Under the pieces are notes generated by a model, which did not search any database, was not told the origin of the DNA, and was given only the letters and a program-made list of their open reading frames with translations. Source: Brevibacillus sp. DP1.3A (GTDB taxonomy: Bacteria > Bacillota > Bacilli > Brevibacillales > Brevibacillaceae). Taken from it: a DNA stretch of 64,000 bases. Location: NCBI RefSeq assembly GCF_013284245.2, contig NZ_CP085876.1, positions 1,375,001 to 1,439,000 of the forward strand, written 5' to 3'. The position numbers were made by a program, and so were the translations under genes. This document shows positions 49,717 through 59,423 of this stretch, piece after piece. The first letter of the stretch is position 1; each line of letters opens with the position of its first letter.

Positions 49717-50831
49717 AGAGGGCGAGCTGGTTCATTGTTACGGTTATCCTCATGCTCAGCCTTTGCGGTTGTGGGGGCGAACTCGAACGGCCAGCACTGG
49801 AAGACATGGCCATGATTGGGGTTATGGGCTTCGATTATGTGGATCGTGAAAAGATCGATATCACCGTATCGGTACCAGTTCCCTCCAAAAATAAGGAATC
49901 CACACAGGTGTACTCGACTCATGCCTCGATGACGAGCGAGGCAATGCTGACTCTCGCGACAAAAGCAGAGAGGACCATGTCTCTCTCGCAATTGCGTGTG
50001 ATTTTGTTCAGTGAAGAATACGCCCGTAAAGTCGGGATCGGAAAAGTCATCCTTGATCTCTATCGCAATCCGATTGTAGGAGAAAATGTATACATTGCCG
50101 TCGTAAAAGGAAAAGCGAAAGATGTCATCAAAGGAACCTATAACCACAGGCCGGAAATCAACACGTACTTGAACAACTTGCTCCGTCCGCGAGTGGAAAC
50201 GGCCTTTTCGTCTTTTGCGACCATTCACGATTATGTTTTTATGATGACCAGCAACACAATGGACCCCAATCTTCCTTATCTCATCCACATTGACGGAGAG
50301 ATTCAAATCAGCAAGGTGGCTCTCTTTCGAGTAGACAAGATGATCGGATTGTATTCACAGCGAGAGGGGAAGTTGGTTCAAGGGTTTCTGGGAAGAGAAC
50401 GCTTGCCCCGTATGAGCTTCGAGTTCCAGCACGAGACGAAGGCAGGTAAAAAACAATCGGAAAAGGTCGTCTTCGATTTTGTGCGGGCAAACACGAAGGT
50501 AAGAAGCAAAGGCAGCCTGAAAAAGCCTGTCATCAACATCGAGCTTCGGGTAAGAGGGATGCTGGTGGGCTATTCAGGCAGCAAGGATTTGGAGAAGCGG
50601 GCTCAATTTCGAACCATAGTTCAAGAGCTTGAGAAACGGATCAAAAAGGAAAGCATGGAGATGCTGGTACGTTTTCAAAAGCAAGGGGTTGACCCGGCGC
50701 AGCTCGAGGAGAGCATTCGCCAAAAATATTATGGCAAATGGACACGCGAAACGGGTCTCGCCCTTTATAAAAAAGCGAAAATCAACGTCAAGGTTCATGT
50801 GGATATCGTCGGTTTTGGCACACTGAAATAA
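49713..50831 (+). CDS. Germinant receptor C subunit lipoprotein (GerAC family)
   Basis: A 372-residue lipoprotein with lipobox LSLCGC (Cys at 20). The Ger(x)C pattern 'DMAMIGVMGFDYVDREKIDITVSVPVPS' opens the mature protein, and 'RIKKESMEMLVRFQKQGVDPAQLEESIRQKYYGKW' near the end is diagnostic. It completes an A-B-C receptor on the outer face of the spore inner membrane. It is translationally coupled to the B gene. Confidence 0.92.
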   Translation: MKRASWFIVTVILMLSLCGCGGELERPALEDMAMIGVMGFDYVDREKIDITVSVPVPSKNKESTQVYSTHASMTSEAMLTLATKAERTMSLSQLRVILFSEEYARKVGIGKVILDLYRNPIVGENVYIAVVKGKAKDVIKGTYNHRPEINTYLNNLLRPRVETAFSSFATIHDYVFMMTSNTMDPNLPYLIHIDGEIQISKVALFRVDKMIGLYSQREGKLVQGFLGRERLPRMSFEFQHETKAGKKQSEKVVFDFVRANTKVRSKGSLKKPVINIELRVRGMLVGYSGSKDLEKRAQFRTIVQELEKRIKKESMEMLVRFQKQGVDPAQLEESIRQKYYGKWTRETGLALYKKAKINVKVHVDIVGFGTLK

Positions 50832-50853
50832 GGAGCGATAGCATTCCGTATGG

Positions 50854-52386
50854 TTAGAACAGACGCTTGAATTCGCGCCAGATCGCACTCAAAGTCCGGC
50901 GATTTACATTTTGGAGCTTGCCGTACAAGAGGTTCGTCAATCCAATAAAGGTGAGCTCCTGATCTTTCGTATACGGATACCAATTGAACTCACGCTTACG
51001 TTTGCCCGGATCATGGATGACAGAGATGCTGTGCGTAAAGGCTTGCAATCCGGAAGGTCCGCGATAACGACCGATGCCACTCTGTTTGACCCCGCCAAAA
51101 GGAAGATGGGGATTGGCGTAGCTGATAATGACGTCATTGATGCACACATTGCCGCTTTCGAGCTGACGAGCTACGCGATCCGCTTTTGTTTTATCAGATG
51201 ACCATACCGAGGCATTCAGCCCGTACGGTGAGCTGTTAGCCAGGCGGACAGCCTCCTCTTCGGTGGCAAAAGTCATGATCGGCAATACCGGACCAAAGGT
51301 CTCTTCCCGCATAATTTTCATGTCAGATGTCACGTTTGTGAGAATGGTCGGCGCGATATACATGCTGTCAGAGGAAGGGAGTCCTCCGGTGACTGCTGTC
51401 GCGCCCGCAGCCAGTGCTTCGCTCACATGCTCGTGGACAATGCCGATTTGTTGGGAAGACGTCATCGAACCGACTTCGGCCTGATTCGGATAACTTTGGC
51501 GCAATGCTTTTGTCTTTTCGGTAACCAGCTTGAGAAATTCAGGATAGATCTTTTCATGGACAAAAAGCCGTTCGACAGACATACATACCTGTCCGGAGTT
51601 CGTAAAAGCCCCCCACACCGCGCCATTTGCTGCCCGCTCCAGATGAGCGTCTTCAAAAACGATCATCGGGTCTTTTCCGCCCAGCTCTAGTTCTACCGGG
51701 ATCAAATGCTCCGATGCTGCCGCCATAATTTTTTTACCTGTCGCAACAGAGCCTGTGAAAAATATTTTATCTGGGCAAGCAGCTACCAGCGCCTGTCCAG
51801 CCTCGCGTCCTCCATGCAGGACGGTCACGACTCCATCCGGCATAGAAACAGCGGAAAACACCTCTTCCATGAGCAGTCCGGTAGAAGCAGTCACCTCGGA
51901 AGGTTTTAAGATAACGGTATTGCCTGCTACGAGGGCAGATAATACGGGAATGATGGCGAGCTGAAACGGATAATTCCACGGAGAGATGACCGCGACGACA
52001 CCCATTGGCTTGTAGTGGATATACGATTTCTTCGGCCACAGCACGATAGAGGTTGGTACCGGCTGATCGGCCAGCATCGAATAGGCATGTTTTTCATAAA
52101 AACGGATCGTGTCGACAGTGACAAAAATTTCGGTCATGTATGCTTCCAATGTAACTTTTCCGGTAGCCTCACTAATTTTTCGGGCGATTTCTTCGCCGTG
52201 ATCGACTAAATAGTGCCGCAACCGTGTCAAATAGTCCAGACGCTCGGCCAACGTTGTAGTGGACCAAGCTGGAAAGGCAAGACGCGCACGTGCCATCGCA
52301 TCTTCTACTTGTTCTGGAGTCGCTTCCTGTAAAGAGCCAAGCAGCTCACCAGTGGCGGGATTTTTCATGGACATGACTGCCATCAT
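50854..52386 (-). CDS. Aldehyde dehydrogenase (long-chain/coniferyl aldehyde type)
   Basis: A 510-residue NAD(P)-dependent aldehyde dehydrogenase. Catalytic Cys C268 lies in 'SGQVCMSVER' and the general base E234 in 'VELELGGKDP'. 'ISPWNYPFQLAIIPVLSALVAGNTVILKPSE' binds the cofactor. The C-terminal 'REFKRLF' extension with hydrophobic and basic character resembles membrane-associated members. ATG at 52386 follows GAGGTGA. It lies 21 bases downstream of a TetR gene on the same strand, its probable repressor. Confidence 0.9.
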   Translation of the reverse strand: MMAVMSMKNPATGELLGSLQEATPEQVEDAMARARLAFPAWSTTTLAERLDYLTRLRHYLVDHGEEIARKISEATGKVTLEAYMTEIFVTVDTIRFYEKHAYSMLADQPVPTSIVLWPKKSYIHYKPMGVVAVISPWNYPFQLAIIPVLSALVAGNTVILKPSEVTASTGLLMEEVFSAVSMPDGVVTVLHGGREAGQALVAACPDKIFFTGSVATGKKIMAAASEHLIPVELELGGKDPMIVFEDAHLERAANGAVWGAFTNSGQVCMSVERLFVHEKIYPEFLKLVTEKTKALRQSYPNQAEVGSMTSSQQIGIVHEHVSEALAAGATAVTGGLPSSDSMYIAPTILTNVTSDMKIMREETFGPVLPIMTFATEEEAVRLANSSPYGLNASVWSSDKTKADRVARQLESGNVCINDVIISYANPHLPFGGVKQSGIGRYRGPSGLQAFTHSISVIHDPGKRKREFNWYPYTKDQELTFIGLTNLLYGKLQNVNRRTLSAIWREFKRLF

Positions 52387-52407
52387 GATTCACCTCGATT
52401 CAGGAGA

Positions 52408-53016
52408 TTAGGATTCAGAAGAGAAGAGTGTATGCATCAAATGGGCAAAGGTCTGTTCAAAACGGGCAATCGCTTCTTCCGGCTTCTGTAACTCATCGAG
52501 CAAAAATTGAAAAAGGAATCCGTCGATTGCAGAGTAAATGAGTGAGATTGCGGAGTCTTCGTCGATGGTCAATGAGGATTGTTCTTCGCGCTGCAATCGT
52601 ACGAGCATACGAGAGATGAGCTGATGCAGCCGGGACCGAATGACTTTTACCTGTTCACCAAACGCAGGAACGTACATGGACTGTACCTGCAAGTCATACC
52701 AGAGCCGATGCAGCTTCCGATCCTCTTGTAGACTTCGGCACAAGACACGGGCTAGAGCAGCTGACCATTCGCCAGATGGAGCTACGAGCACTTCGCGTTC
52801 CAATTCCTCCATAAAGCGTCCTTTGTAGCTAGAGATTACAGCGAGCAAAAGCTCTTCTTTGCTTGCAAAGTAATAATGCAGAATGCCAAGTGAGACGCCA
52901 GATTCCTTGGCTATGTCGCGCAAGGAAACATGGGCATACCCTTTTTCAGCCAGACAAGCAGTCGCTTGCTCAATCAAAAATGTCCGTTTTGCTTCGGCTT
53001 TTTTCTGGGTAGTCAC
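52408..53016 (-). CDS. TetR-family repressor
   Basis: A 202-residue TetR regulator. The HTH is 'VSLRDIAKESGVSLGILHYYFASKEELLLAVISSYKGRF' (residues about 28-66), followed by a variable ligand-binding helical domain. The GTG start at 53016 lies six bases after GAGGTGA. A dyad at 53033-53046 just upstream is a likely operator for the TetR-aldehyde dehydrogenase operon. Related regulators respond to fatty acids or aldehydes. Confidence 0.88.
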   Translation of the reverse strand: MTTQKKAEAKRTFLIEQATACLAEKGYAHVSLRDIAKESGVSLGILHYYFASKEELLLAVISSYKGRFMEELEREVLVAPSGEWSAALARVLCRSLQEDRKLHRLWYDLQVQSMYVPAFGEQVKVIRSRLHQLISRMLVRLQREEQSSLTIDEDSAISLIYSAIDGFLFQFLLDELQKPEEAIARFEQTFAHLMHTLFSSES

Positions 53017-53032
53017 TTTCTCACCTCTTTTT

Positions 53033-53046
53033 TGGACGACTGTCCA
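53033..53046. promoter_or_regulatory. Candidate TetR operator
   Basis: TGGACGACTGTCCA is a dyad with perfect TGGAC/GTCCA arms and a four-base centre, immediately upstream of the TetR start. Confidence 0.55.
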
Positions 53047-53104
53047 GTTTTTCTGATTTTATTGTATTTTTACGGATGATGTCTGTCAATGAAAAGAGCT
53101 GCCC

Positions 53105-53136
53105 ATAAAAAAGAAGCGGCTTCATTGCCGCTTCTT
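53105..53136 (-). terminator. Terminator overlapping the lytH stop codon
   Basis: Read leftward, AAGAAGCGGC and GCCGCTTCTT pair perfectly around the six bases carrying the stop codon, with a T run on the leftward side. Confidence 0.8.
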
Positions 53137-54129
53137 TTGCCGTTCCCAGCGTCGTAAATACGGATAAGGATCAAATGACCAATCTGAGCCACCTGTTTCC
53201 CGATACATTCCGTAGTGCAAATGGGGAGGGAATTTGCCTGAGGTGCCAGGCTTCCCATATCCAGAGCTGCCGATATATCCGAGCACTTCTCCTGGCTCCA
53301 CGATGTCACCCGGTTTCAATCCCTTTTTAAACGAGGACAGATGTGCAAAGTAATGGTACACATTGCCCATGTCACGCATACCGATTCGCCATCCGCCAAA
53401 CCTGTTCCAGCCGATTACCTCAATGACTCCGTACGCTGTGCTGAGTACAGGGGTGCCGTGACTCGCAAAAATATCAGTCCCCTCGTGGATCCGACGACCA
53501 CCCCAGCCGCGTGGCGCACCCCATGTACTGCGGTAGCTGTAATCGTACCTCGCGGGGATAGGAAAATGACGTTCATCCAGGTGCAGATGCTGATACTTCC
53601 CATACACCTGCGCGAACTGTCTGATCGTCTTCACGGACCGATCACGCTGGTAGTACGACCAGAGACCAATTTGCCAATCTTCGTGGGAGAAGCCGTATTG
53701 GGATAGGTAGTGTATGAAGGTAGTGAGTGCATCGAGATCGTTGTGACGATCTGCGACACCATCGCCATTGCCATCCATCCCGATACCTTTAAAAAATTGG
53801 ATGGATACCGGATTCGTATCCTCTGCATCAGGATTGAATGCACCTGCCCAACGATCGCTTGGAATGTCCACGGCTGTTAGCCGTGAAACGTTTTCTTGCT
53901 CCTGCTTCTTCCGGCGTATTTTCATGGTTCGCTCGTATTGATCAATGGCTGCTAAATAATTCCACGGAATGCCGTACATCGATTCCAAGCGCAAAAAAAC
54001 TTGCAAGCGCTCTTGAAGAACCGGGTCTTGCTCATTGGCGGACGGAGCAATTCCGGCGACGGATTCTAGTGGTGAAATAGCTGCAACCACGCACAAGCTG
54101 ATCTGAATGATTAGGCGGAAAACTCGCAT
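53122..54129 (-). CDS. lytH: Sporulation cell-wall peptidase LytH (M23 family)
   Basis: A 335-residue exported protein. A signal peptide (MRVFRLIIQISLCVVAAISPLESVAG) is followed by a lytic-transglycosylase-like helical region (about residues 35-200, with an EF-like 'GMDGNGDGVADRHNDLDALTTFIHYLSQYGF'), then an M23 peptidase domain with 'RRIHEGTDIFASHGTPVLSTAYG' and 'FPPHLHYGMY'. The whole C-terminus matches B. subtilis LytH (YunA), an L-Ala-D-Glu peptidase that trims spore cortex. ATG at 54129 follows GGAGGGA. Confidence 0.85.
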   Translation of the reverse strand: MRVFRLIIQISLCVVAAISPLESVAGIAPSANEQDPVLQERLQVFLRLESMYGIPWNYLAAIDQYERTMKIRRKKQEQENVSRLTAVDIPSDRWAGAFNPDAEDTNPVSIQFFKGIGMDGNGDGVADRHNDLDALTTFIHYLSQYGFSHEDWQIGLWSYYQRDRSVKTIRQFAQVYGKYQHLHLDERHFPIPARYDYSYRSTWGAPRGWGGRRIHEGTDIFASHGTPVLSTAYGVIEVIGWNRFGGWRIGMRDMGNVYHYFAHLSSFKKGLKPGDIVEPGEVLGYIGSSGYGKPGTSGKFPPHLHYGMYRETGGSDWSFDPYPYLRRWERQKKRQ

Positions 54130-54335
54130 GCCGTCTCCCTCCAGCCTCGTAGTCTTTTGTTGTAGTTTCTGCCAGTTGGAGTGGATTATCCAAGATACTT
54201 TTGGAAAGCGTTTTGGGTGTTGTCGAGGAAAGTTTTGTAAAATTGCTGGAAAGGAGGCAGGAGCATACCGTACAGCTAAAGAATTGAAATCAGGAGGAGT
54301 GTATTCCTTAAAAATCGTCAAGAGGAGGCTGTGTG

Positions 54336-54887
54336 ATGAGCAAAAAAGTGTTGATTGTAACAGGTGATGCTGTAGAAGCACTGGAGGTTTTCTATCCGTA
54401 TTACCGCTGCTTGGAAGAAGGGTATGAAACGGTCATTGCAGCACCCAGCGTGAAAACCCTACACACCGTTTGCCATGATTTCGAAGCACACAGTGAGACA
54501 TACACAGAAAAGCCAGCTTATCAGCTTCCCGCCCATGTTGCATTCTCAGACATTAACCCTGAGGCGTTTGACGCCTTGATTATTCCGGGTGGACGGGCAC
54601 CTGAGCATATTAGGCTCAATGAGCACTTGAAGCCGATTGTGGCGCACTTTTTCGAGACGAAAAAGCCAGTCGCAGCCATCTGCCATGGCTCTCAAGTATT
54701 GACCATTGTTCGAGAGCACTTAGCCGGTCGTGAAATCACAGCTTACCAGGCATGCAGACCCGATGTAGAAGCGTGCGGAGCGATCTACCAAACAGAAACG
54801 CTCCATGTCGATGGCAATCTTGTTTCCGGACATGCATGGCCAGACTTGCCAGGCTTCATGCGTGAATTCCTCCATTTGCTCAAGTAA
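54336..54887 (+). CDS. DJ-1/PfpI-family protein
   Basis: A 183-residue DJ-1/PfpI superfamily member. The nucleophile elbow cysteine is in 'VAAICHGSQVLT', the acidic partner near the start in 'GDAVEALEVFYPYYRCLEEGYE', and 'DALIIPGGRAPEHIR' is the usual loop. Activities in the family include glyoxalase/deglycase and peptidase. ATG at 54336 lies seven bases behind AGGAGG; GTG at 54333 would be closer. A terminator follows. Confidence 0.85.
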   Translation: MSKKVLIVTGDAVEALEVFYPYYRCLEEGYETVIAAPSVKTLHTVCHDFEAHSETYTEKPAYQLPAHVAFSDINPEAFDALIIPGGRAPEHIRLNEHLKPIVAHFFETKKPVAAICHGSQVLTIVREHLAGREITAYQACRPDVEACGAIYQTETLHVDGNLVSGHAWPDLPGFMREFLHLLK

Positions 54888-54901
54888 AAACCAGGTCCTC
54901 C

Positions 54902-54938
54902 AAACTTTCGTCATTGCTGGCGGAAGTTTTTTCGTTTT
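54902..54938 (+). terminator. Terminator after the DJ-1 family gene
   Basis: AAACTTTCG pairs with CGGAAGTTT (one G-U), followed by TTTTCGTTTTT. Confidence 0.65.
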
Positions 54939-55018
54939 TGACAGATGCTTTTCATCCAGCCTTTTCCTCTGTATCATAAAGGGAAAGTATGTTCGTCTGT
55001 TTCATGTGAGGAGTGGAA

Positions 55019-56152
55019 TTGATCGTGCTGTCATTTATTCATACAGCGGATGTCCATCTGGATGCGCCGCTTCAAATGCTGGGGGAGCGTTACGAGCTGC
55101 GTCAGGATGATTTTCGTCAAACGATGAAAAGAATCCGTGACCTCGTTCGGGAAAAGGAAGCAGACTTCTGGCTCATTGCCGGAGATTTGCTGGAATACCA
55201 CGGGGGAAGACGATCAACTGCGATGTTTTTACGTGATCTTTTTGCCAGCATCGCACCAACCCCTGTCGTGATCGCACCTGGCAATCACGATCCGTGGCGA
55301 GCGGATTCGTTTTATCAAACATTGGAATGGCCGGGGAACGTCTACTGGTTTACACCGGAGTGGGGTGTGTATGAATTTCCCGAAAAGTCGTGCGTGATCT
55401 ACGGCTGGGGCTTCGGGCAGCCACATGTGTACGAGTCGCCTCTCGATACGTTTCCAGGCAAATTGGAAGGGTATGCCCATCATCTGATGGTTCTGCATGC
55501 CAGTGTGCTTTCCAATTCAGGAGATGAAGAGCATCATCCGTATGCGCCTGTTACTTTGCAGCAGCTCGTACAGACGGGCATGGACTATGTTGCGATGGGA
55601 CACATTCACAAGCCGGAGCAATTTATGCATCCCGTCAAAAAACAACCGCTCGCAGCTTATCCAGGCTCTCCAGAAGGACTGAAGAGCAAGGAAGCGGGAG
55701 AACGAAATGTTTTGTATGGAGAGCTGGAGCATGATGGCAGATTGCAGCTCACGGCGATTCCTGTCCAGTCACGGAAAATTCGAAAGCTGGAAGTCGAAGG
55801 AAAAGGAGTCGAAACCACTGAGCAGCTCATTGACCGGATGGAGCAGCAACTCGCAGAGGAAAAGAATTCCGATCTGATGTACATCACGCTGACAGGGGAA
55901 CGTGCTGCGCATTTTCAGCCTCCTTTGTCCGTCCTTCAACAGCGATTTTCCCGTTTTTTTGTGCTGCAGCTGACAGACCGGACCTGGCCTGATGTCGATG
56001 AGGACAAGCTGATCGCAGAGGGTGGCGTCTGGGGGAGATGGCTTTCTAAGCTGGCAGAGGCGGAGTCTTGTGCACAAAATGAGGACGAGCGAGAAATCGT
56101 CAGGTTAGCCAAGCAAGAGGCTTTGGCGCGGATTGGAGGGACCATTCGATGA
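55019..56152 (+). CDS. yhaO: SbcD/Mre11-like phosphoesterase YhaO
   Basis: A 377-residue calcineurin-type nuclease. The metal-binding motifs are 'FIHTADVHLDAPL', 'IAGDLLEY', 'APGNHDP', 'LHAS' and 'GHIHKPEQ'. It matches B. subtilis YhaO, which pairs with the SMC-like YhaN as an SbcCD-type DNA-repair complex. TTG at 55019 (after AGGAG) and GTG at 55025 are both possible starts. Its stop overlaps the yhaN start (ATGA). Confidence 0.87.
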   Translation: MIVLSFIHTADVHLDAPLQMLGERYELRQDDFRQTMKRIRDLVREKEADFWLIAGDLLEYHGGRRSTAMFLRDLFASIAPTPVVIAPGNHDPWRADSFYQTLEWPGNVYWFTPEWGVYEFPEKSCVIYGWGFGQPHVYESPLDTFPGKLEGYAHHLMVLHASVLSNSGDEEHHPYAPVTLQQLVQTGMDYVAMGHIHKPEQFMHPVKKQPLAAYPGSPEGLKSKEAGERNVLYGELEHDGRLQLTAIPVQSRKIRKLEVEGKGVETTEQLIDRMEQQLAEEKNSDLMYITLTGERAAHFQPPLSVLQQRFSRFFVLQLTDRTWPDVDEDKLIAEGGVWGRWLSKLAEAESCAQNEDEREIVRLAKQEALARIGGTIR

Positions 56153-58347
56153 AAATTGAGGAGCTAGTGCTGGGGGGCTTCGGAAAATGGCAGGATGCTA
56201 CCTTTCGTTTTGCTCCAGGCATCAATCTGTTTTATGCCCCCAATGAGTCAGGAAAATCAACGATCCTACATGGTATTTTCGCTGCCTTGTATGGAATGAA
56301 GCGCGATTACGTCAAATCAGCGAGATACTTGCCTGAATATGAAAAATATCGTCCGTGGCAGAGTGGTGCGTACGAAACGATCATTACGTACAAATTAGCG
56401 GGCAAAACCTATCGCTTGCATCGTCAGTTGACGAAGGAACGGGAGGAGGCGCGCCTCTTTTTGGACCCCGAATGGACGGAAATGACTGATCTTTATTTGG
56501 AAGATAGACGCAAGGAACGGAATTTTATCGAAAAGCATACGGGCCTTACACGCAGTTTATTTACGGATTTGACGTGGATCAGGAGGGAACCGCTTCAAGC
56601 GGCTGAGCATTTGATTCCGACTTTTACGACTGCGGAAGAAGCCAATCCGGCTGTCCAACAAATTTTGGCGGAGCTGGATCGGGAGGTTGCGGTCATCGGC
56701 AAAAAAGAACGGGCTGAAAATACACTTTTGGGAAAAGCCGCTACGAAGGTGGCGCAAAAAGAGCAGGAGAAGGAAAATGCAAAGGCAGCGTGGCGAACGA
56801 TCAGCCAACTGACGCTGCAAATAGCGGAAGCCACAGAAGAATGTCAGCAATTAGAAATGCGGCGCAGTCGATTACAGCAGCGTCTGGAGCACTCAACCGG
56901 ACAAGTAAAAGCGTTGCAGGAACGCTGGCAACGAAGCCATGCTCCTGTCAGTCAACAAGACTGGGCGTGGTGGGAGCAAACAGCTCGCTCTGAGGCAGAG
57001 TTGGCTATTCACGAAGAGGCCAGACGTGGCTTCACTCAAGTAAACATGCCGAGAGAAGCCGTACAACAGAGTGATGACCAGCTCATACCCTTACAACACG
57101 ATTATGAAAAAGGCGCACAATTGCTCAAGCAACGAGAGGCATTACATATTCGTTTGGCGACCTTGGCTGTATCGGCTCTTTCTACAAGTCCGCGAAGTAC
57201 AGCCTCACGAAGCACCCGACAAGGCAATCAGGCGAAAAGGAAGCGGGGAGCTGCACTTATGTGGGGCGGCGCAGGGATACTGTCTGTTCTCGGGTTAATC
57301 GGTTTCGTGAGTGGACATCCCGTTCTGGGAGGAATTTCTGTGACGGCCGCTTTGTTGCTGTTCGGTTTTGGAGTTTTCTTACTGCGAGTAAAAGGGAGTA
57401 CGGGCGAACTCAAACAGACAGCAGATCATGATGCGGTACAGGAAAGTCAAAGGGTACAAGAAGATATCGCTTCGCTCGATGCTGAACTCGCCACACTCGT
57501 TCAGAAATGGGGGGCGAGTAATTGGGATACATTTTTGGAAAGACGGGAAGTGCTACTGAAAAGCACACGCAAGCAACAATCTGAGCAGCTTTTATCAGAG
57601 ATGGCTAAAACGAAGCAGGAGGCCAATCTGTCTGCAAGCTGGGGGGAGGCACTTCGGACCTTCCTTGATCAGGAGAAAAGCGCGCTTGAGACCGAACAAG
57701 GCAAATTGCGCAGCGAGATGGTGGAGATTGAGGAGAGACTGCAGGAGCTGCGGGAACAAATGGCCAGAGGAAATGGGGAGATGGCGGTTCATGAGAGCCT
57801 GTCATTATCTCGCGCGACGGATGAGCTTGAGGAAGCGCAGGCAGCACTTCGTCAGCTGCAAAATAAGCGAGATGCCCTTCAATTGGCTCGGGAAATGTTG
57901 CAGGAGGCAGTAGGGGAATGGCGGCGGGATAGCACACCTGCTGTGAACCAGCAGGCTTCGGAGATCATCGAGCATATTACAGGGGGAGCGTATCGGGATG
58001 TCAGACTCGATCCCCGTGACGGATTTGCCGTCCGTTTGCTGGAACCCACCAAGCAAATGGTGCTCGAACAGGACCAATGTTCCACTGGAACCATTGATCA
58101 GCTATACCTTGCCCAGCGTTTGGCTTTGGTGCATCATGCCAAGCAGTCGGAGCCATTGCCGCTCTTTTTTGATGATCATTTTGTCCATTATGATGAAGAG
58201 CGCCTGCGCCGAACACTTGAATATATAGCGATGCTGGCACAAGAGCAGCAAGTGTTTCTTTTCACCTGTCATGAACGAGAGCTACGCATGCTGGAGCCAT
58301 TGCTTCGTCAAGGGAACAACCGCCATGCCGTGCATCGGATCGGGTAA
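56149..58347 (+). CDS. yhaN: SbcC/Rad50-like ATPase YhaN, shorter than usual
   Basis: A 732-residue AAA ATPase. Walker A is 'YAPNESGKSTILHGIFAALYG' at about residues 27-47 and the C-terminal half-site has 'LPLFFDDHFVHYDEERL'. Coiled-coil arms flank a hydrophobic hairpin at about 365-410 (ALMWGGAGILSVLGLIGFVSG ... LLLFGFGVFLLRV), a feature of YhaN. The B. subtilis protein is remembered as over 900 residues, so the arms are shorter here. It should act with YhaO in processing DNA ends. Confidence 0.87.
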   Translation: MKIEELVLGGFGKWQDATFRFAPGINLFYAPNESGKSTILHGIFAALYGMKRDYVKSARYLPEYEKYRPWQSGAYETIITYKLAGKTYRLHRQLTKEREEARLFLDPEWTEMTDLYLEDRRKERNFIEKHTGLTRSLFTDLTWIRREPLQAAEHLIPTFTTAEEANPAVQQILAELDREVAVIGKKERAENTLLGKAATKVAQKEQEKENAKAAWRTISQLTLQIAEATEECQQLEMRRSRLQQRLEHSTGQVKALQERWQRSHAPVSQQDWAWWEQTARSEAELAIHEEARRGFTQVNMPREAVQQSDDQLIPLQHDYEKGAQLLKQREALHIRLATLAVSALSTSPRSTASRSTRQGNQAKRKRGAALMWGGAGILSVLGLIGFVSGHPVLGGISVTAALLLFGFGVFLLRVKGSTGELKQTADHDAVQESQRVQEDIASLDAELATLVQKWGASNWDTFLERREVLLKSTRKQQSEQLLSEMAKTKQEANLSASWGEALRTFLDQEKSALETEQGKLRSEMVEIEERLQELREQMARGNGEMAVHESLSLSRATDELEEAQAALRQLQNKRDALQLAREMLQEAVGEWRRDSTPAVNQQASEIIEHITGGAYRDVRLDPRDGFAVRLLEPTKQMVLEQDQCSTGTIDQLYLAQRLALVHHAKQSEPLPLFFDDHFVHYDEERLRRTLEYIAMLAQEQQVFLFTCHERELRMLEPLLRQGNNRHAVHRIG

Positions 58348-58448
58348 TTGTTTCCGGGGGAGGAAAGAGGTTGCCCCTCTGAAATCCAACCTCTATAATG
58401 GAGATTGTTATTGTCTTGTACCATGATGTCACATGAGGAGTGAGCCCT

Positions 58449-59351
58449 ATGACGCAACGCAAGCCGGAGTGGCTCAAGATCAACCTTGTTTCAGGATCAG
58501 AACTAGCCAGCTTTAAAGAGCTTAAGCAAACCATGCGCACGAAGACGCTACATACCGTTTGTGAAGAAGCGAAATGCCCCAACATTCATGAATGCTGGGC
58601 AAGCGGTACAGCAACTTTCATGATTTTGGGTGATATATGTACCCGTGCCTGTCGTTTTTGTGCAGTAAAAACTGGACTACCGACGGAGCTGGATACAGCT
58701 GAACCAGAACGTGTAGCAGAAGCAGCAGAACAAATGCGTTTGAAGCATGTCGTTGTTACTTCCGTTGCTCGTGATGATTTGGCAGATGGAGGCGCACAGA
58801 TTTTTGCCGATACGATTCGTGCGATTCGTCGTCGACTGCCGTTTGCCTCCGTAGAAGTATTGATTCCCGATTTTATGGGGAACTGGGATGCGTTAAAAGT
58901 GGTCATGGACGCAAAGCCTGACGTACTAAACCACAACATTGAGGCGGTTCGTCGGATGTCAGATCGTGTACGGGCAAGAGCCAAGTACGATCGGACGCTG
59001 GAATTGTTGAAAAAGGCGAAGGAATTCCAGCCGAGCATTCCGACGAAGTCCAGTCTGATGATTGGAGTAGGCGAGACGATGGAGGAAATCATCGAAACGA
59101 TGGATGACCTGCGTTCTGTCGACGTCAACATCATGACGATTGGCCAGTATTTGCAACCAACCAAGAAGCATTTGAAGGTAGAAAAATTTTACCATCCAGA
59201 TGAATTTGCTCGCTTGAAGGATGAAGGCATGAATCGTGGCTTTAGTCACGTGGAATCAGGGCCATTAGTACGCAGCTCGTATCATGCTCACGAGCAGGCG
59301 AGTGCCGCGAAGGAAACGATTGCGAAAGAATCTATGCCGAAAGCGCAATAA
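58449..59351 (+). CDS. lipA: Lipoyl synthase LipA
   Basis: A 300-residue radical-SAM enzyme inserting two sulfurs into octanoyl groups. The auxiliary cluster cysteines are C38, C43 and C49 (C-x4-C-x5-C) and the SAM cluster cysteines C64, C68 and C71 (C-x3-C-x2-C). '[16 protein letters not shown]' and '[14 protein letters not shown]' are standard. ATG at 58449 lies behind AGGAG; GTG at 58440 is less likely. The terminal RSSY occurs normally and is followed by a short Ala-rich tail. Confidence 0.95.
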   Translation: MTQRKPEWLKINLVSGSELASFKELKQTMRTKTLHTVCEEAKCPNIHECWASGTATFMILGDICTRACRFCAVKTGLPTELDTAEPERVAEAAEQMRLKHVVVTSVARDDLADGGAQIFADTIRAIRRRLPFASVEVLIPDFMGNWDALKVVMDAKPDVLNHNIEAVRRMSDRVRARAKYDRTLELLKKAKEFQPSIPTKSSLMIGVGETMEEIIETMDDLRSVDVNIMTIGQYLQPTKKHLKVEKFYHPDEFARLKDEGMNRGFSHVESGPLVRSSYHAHEQASAAKETIAKESMPKAQ

Positions 59352-59357
59352 TAAGTA

Positions 59358-59404
59358 ACCCCCTCAGTCTCGCCCTACACGAGCGGAAAAGAGGGGGTTT
59401 TTTA
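59358..59404. terminator. Bidirectional terminator after lipA
   Basis: AACCCCCTC pairs with GAGGGGGTT, followed by TTTT; an inner CTCG/CGAG hairpin sits in the loop. Confidence 0.75.
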
Positions 59405-59423
59405 CTATATGGGGGAGAGGGCT

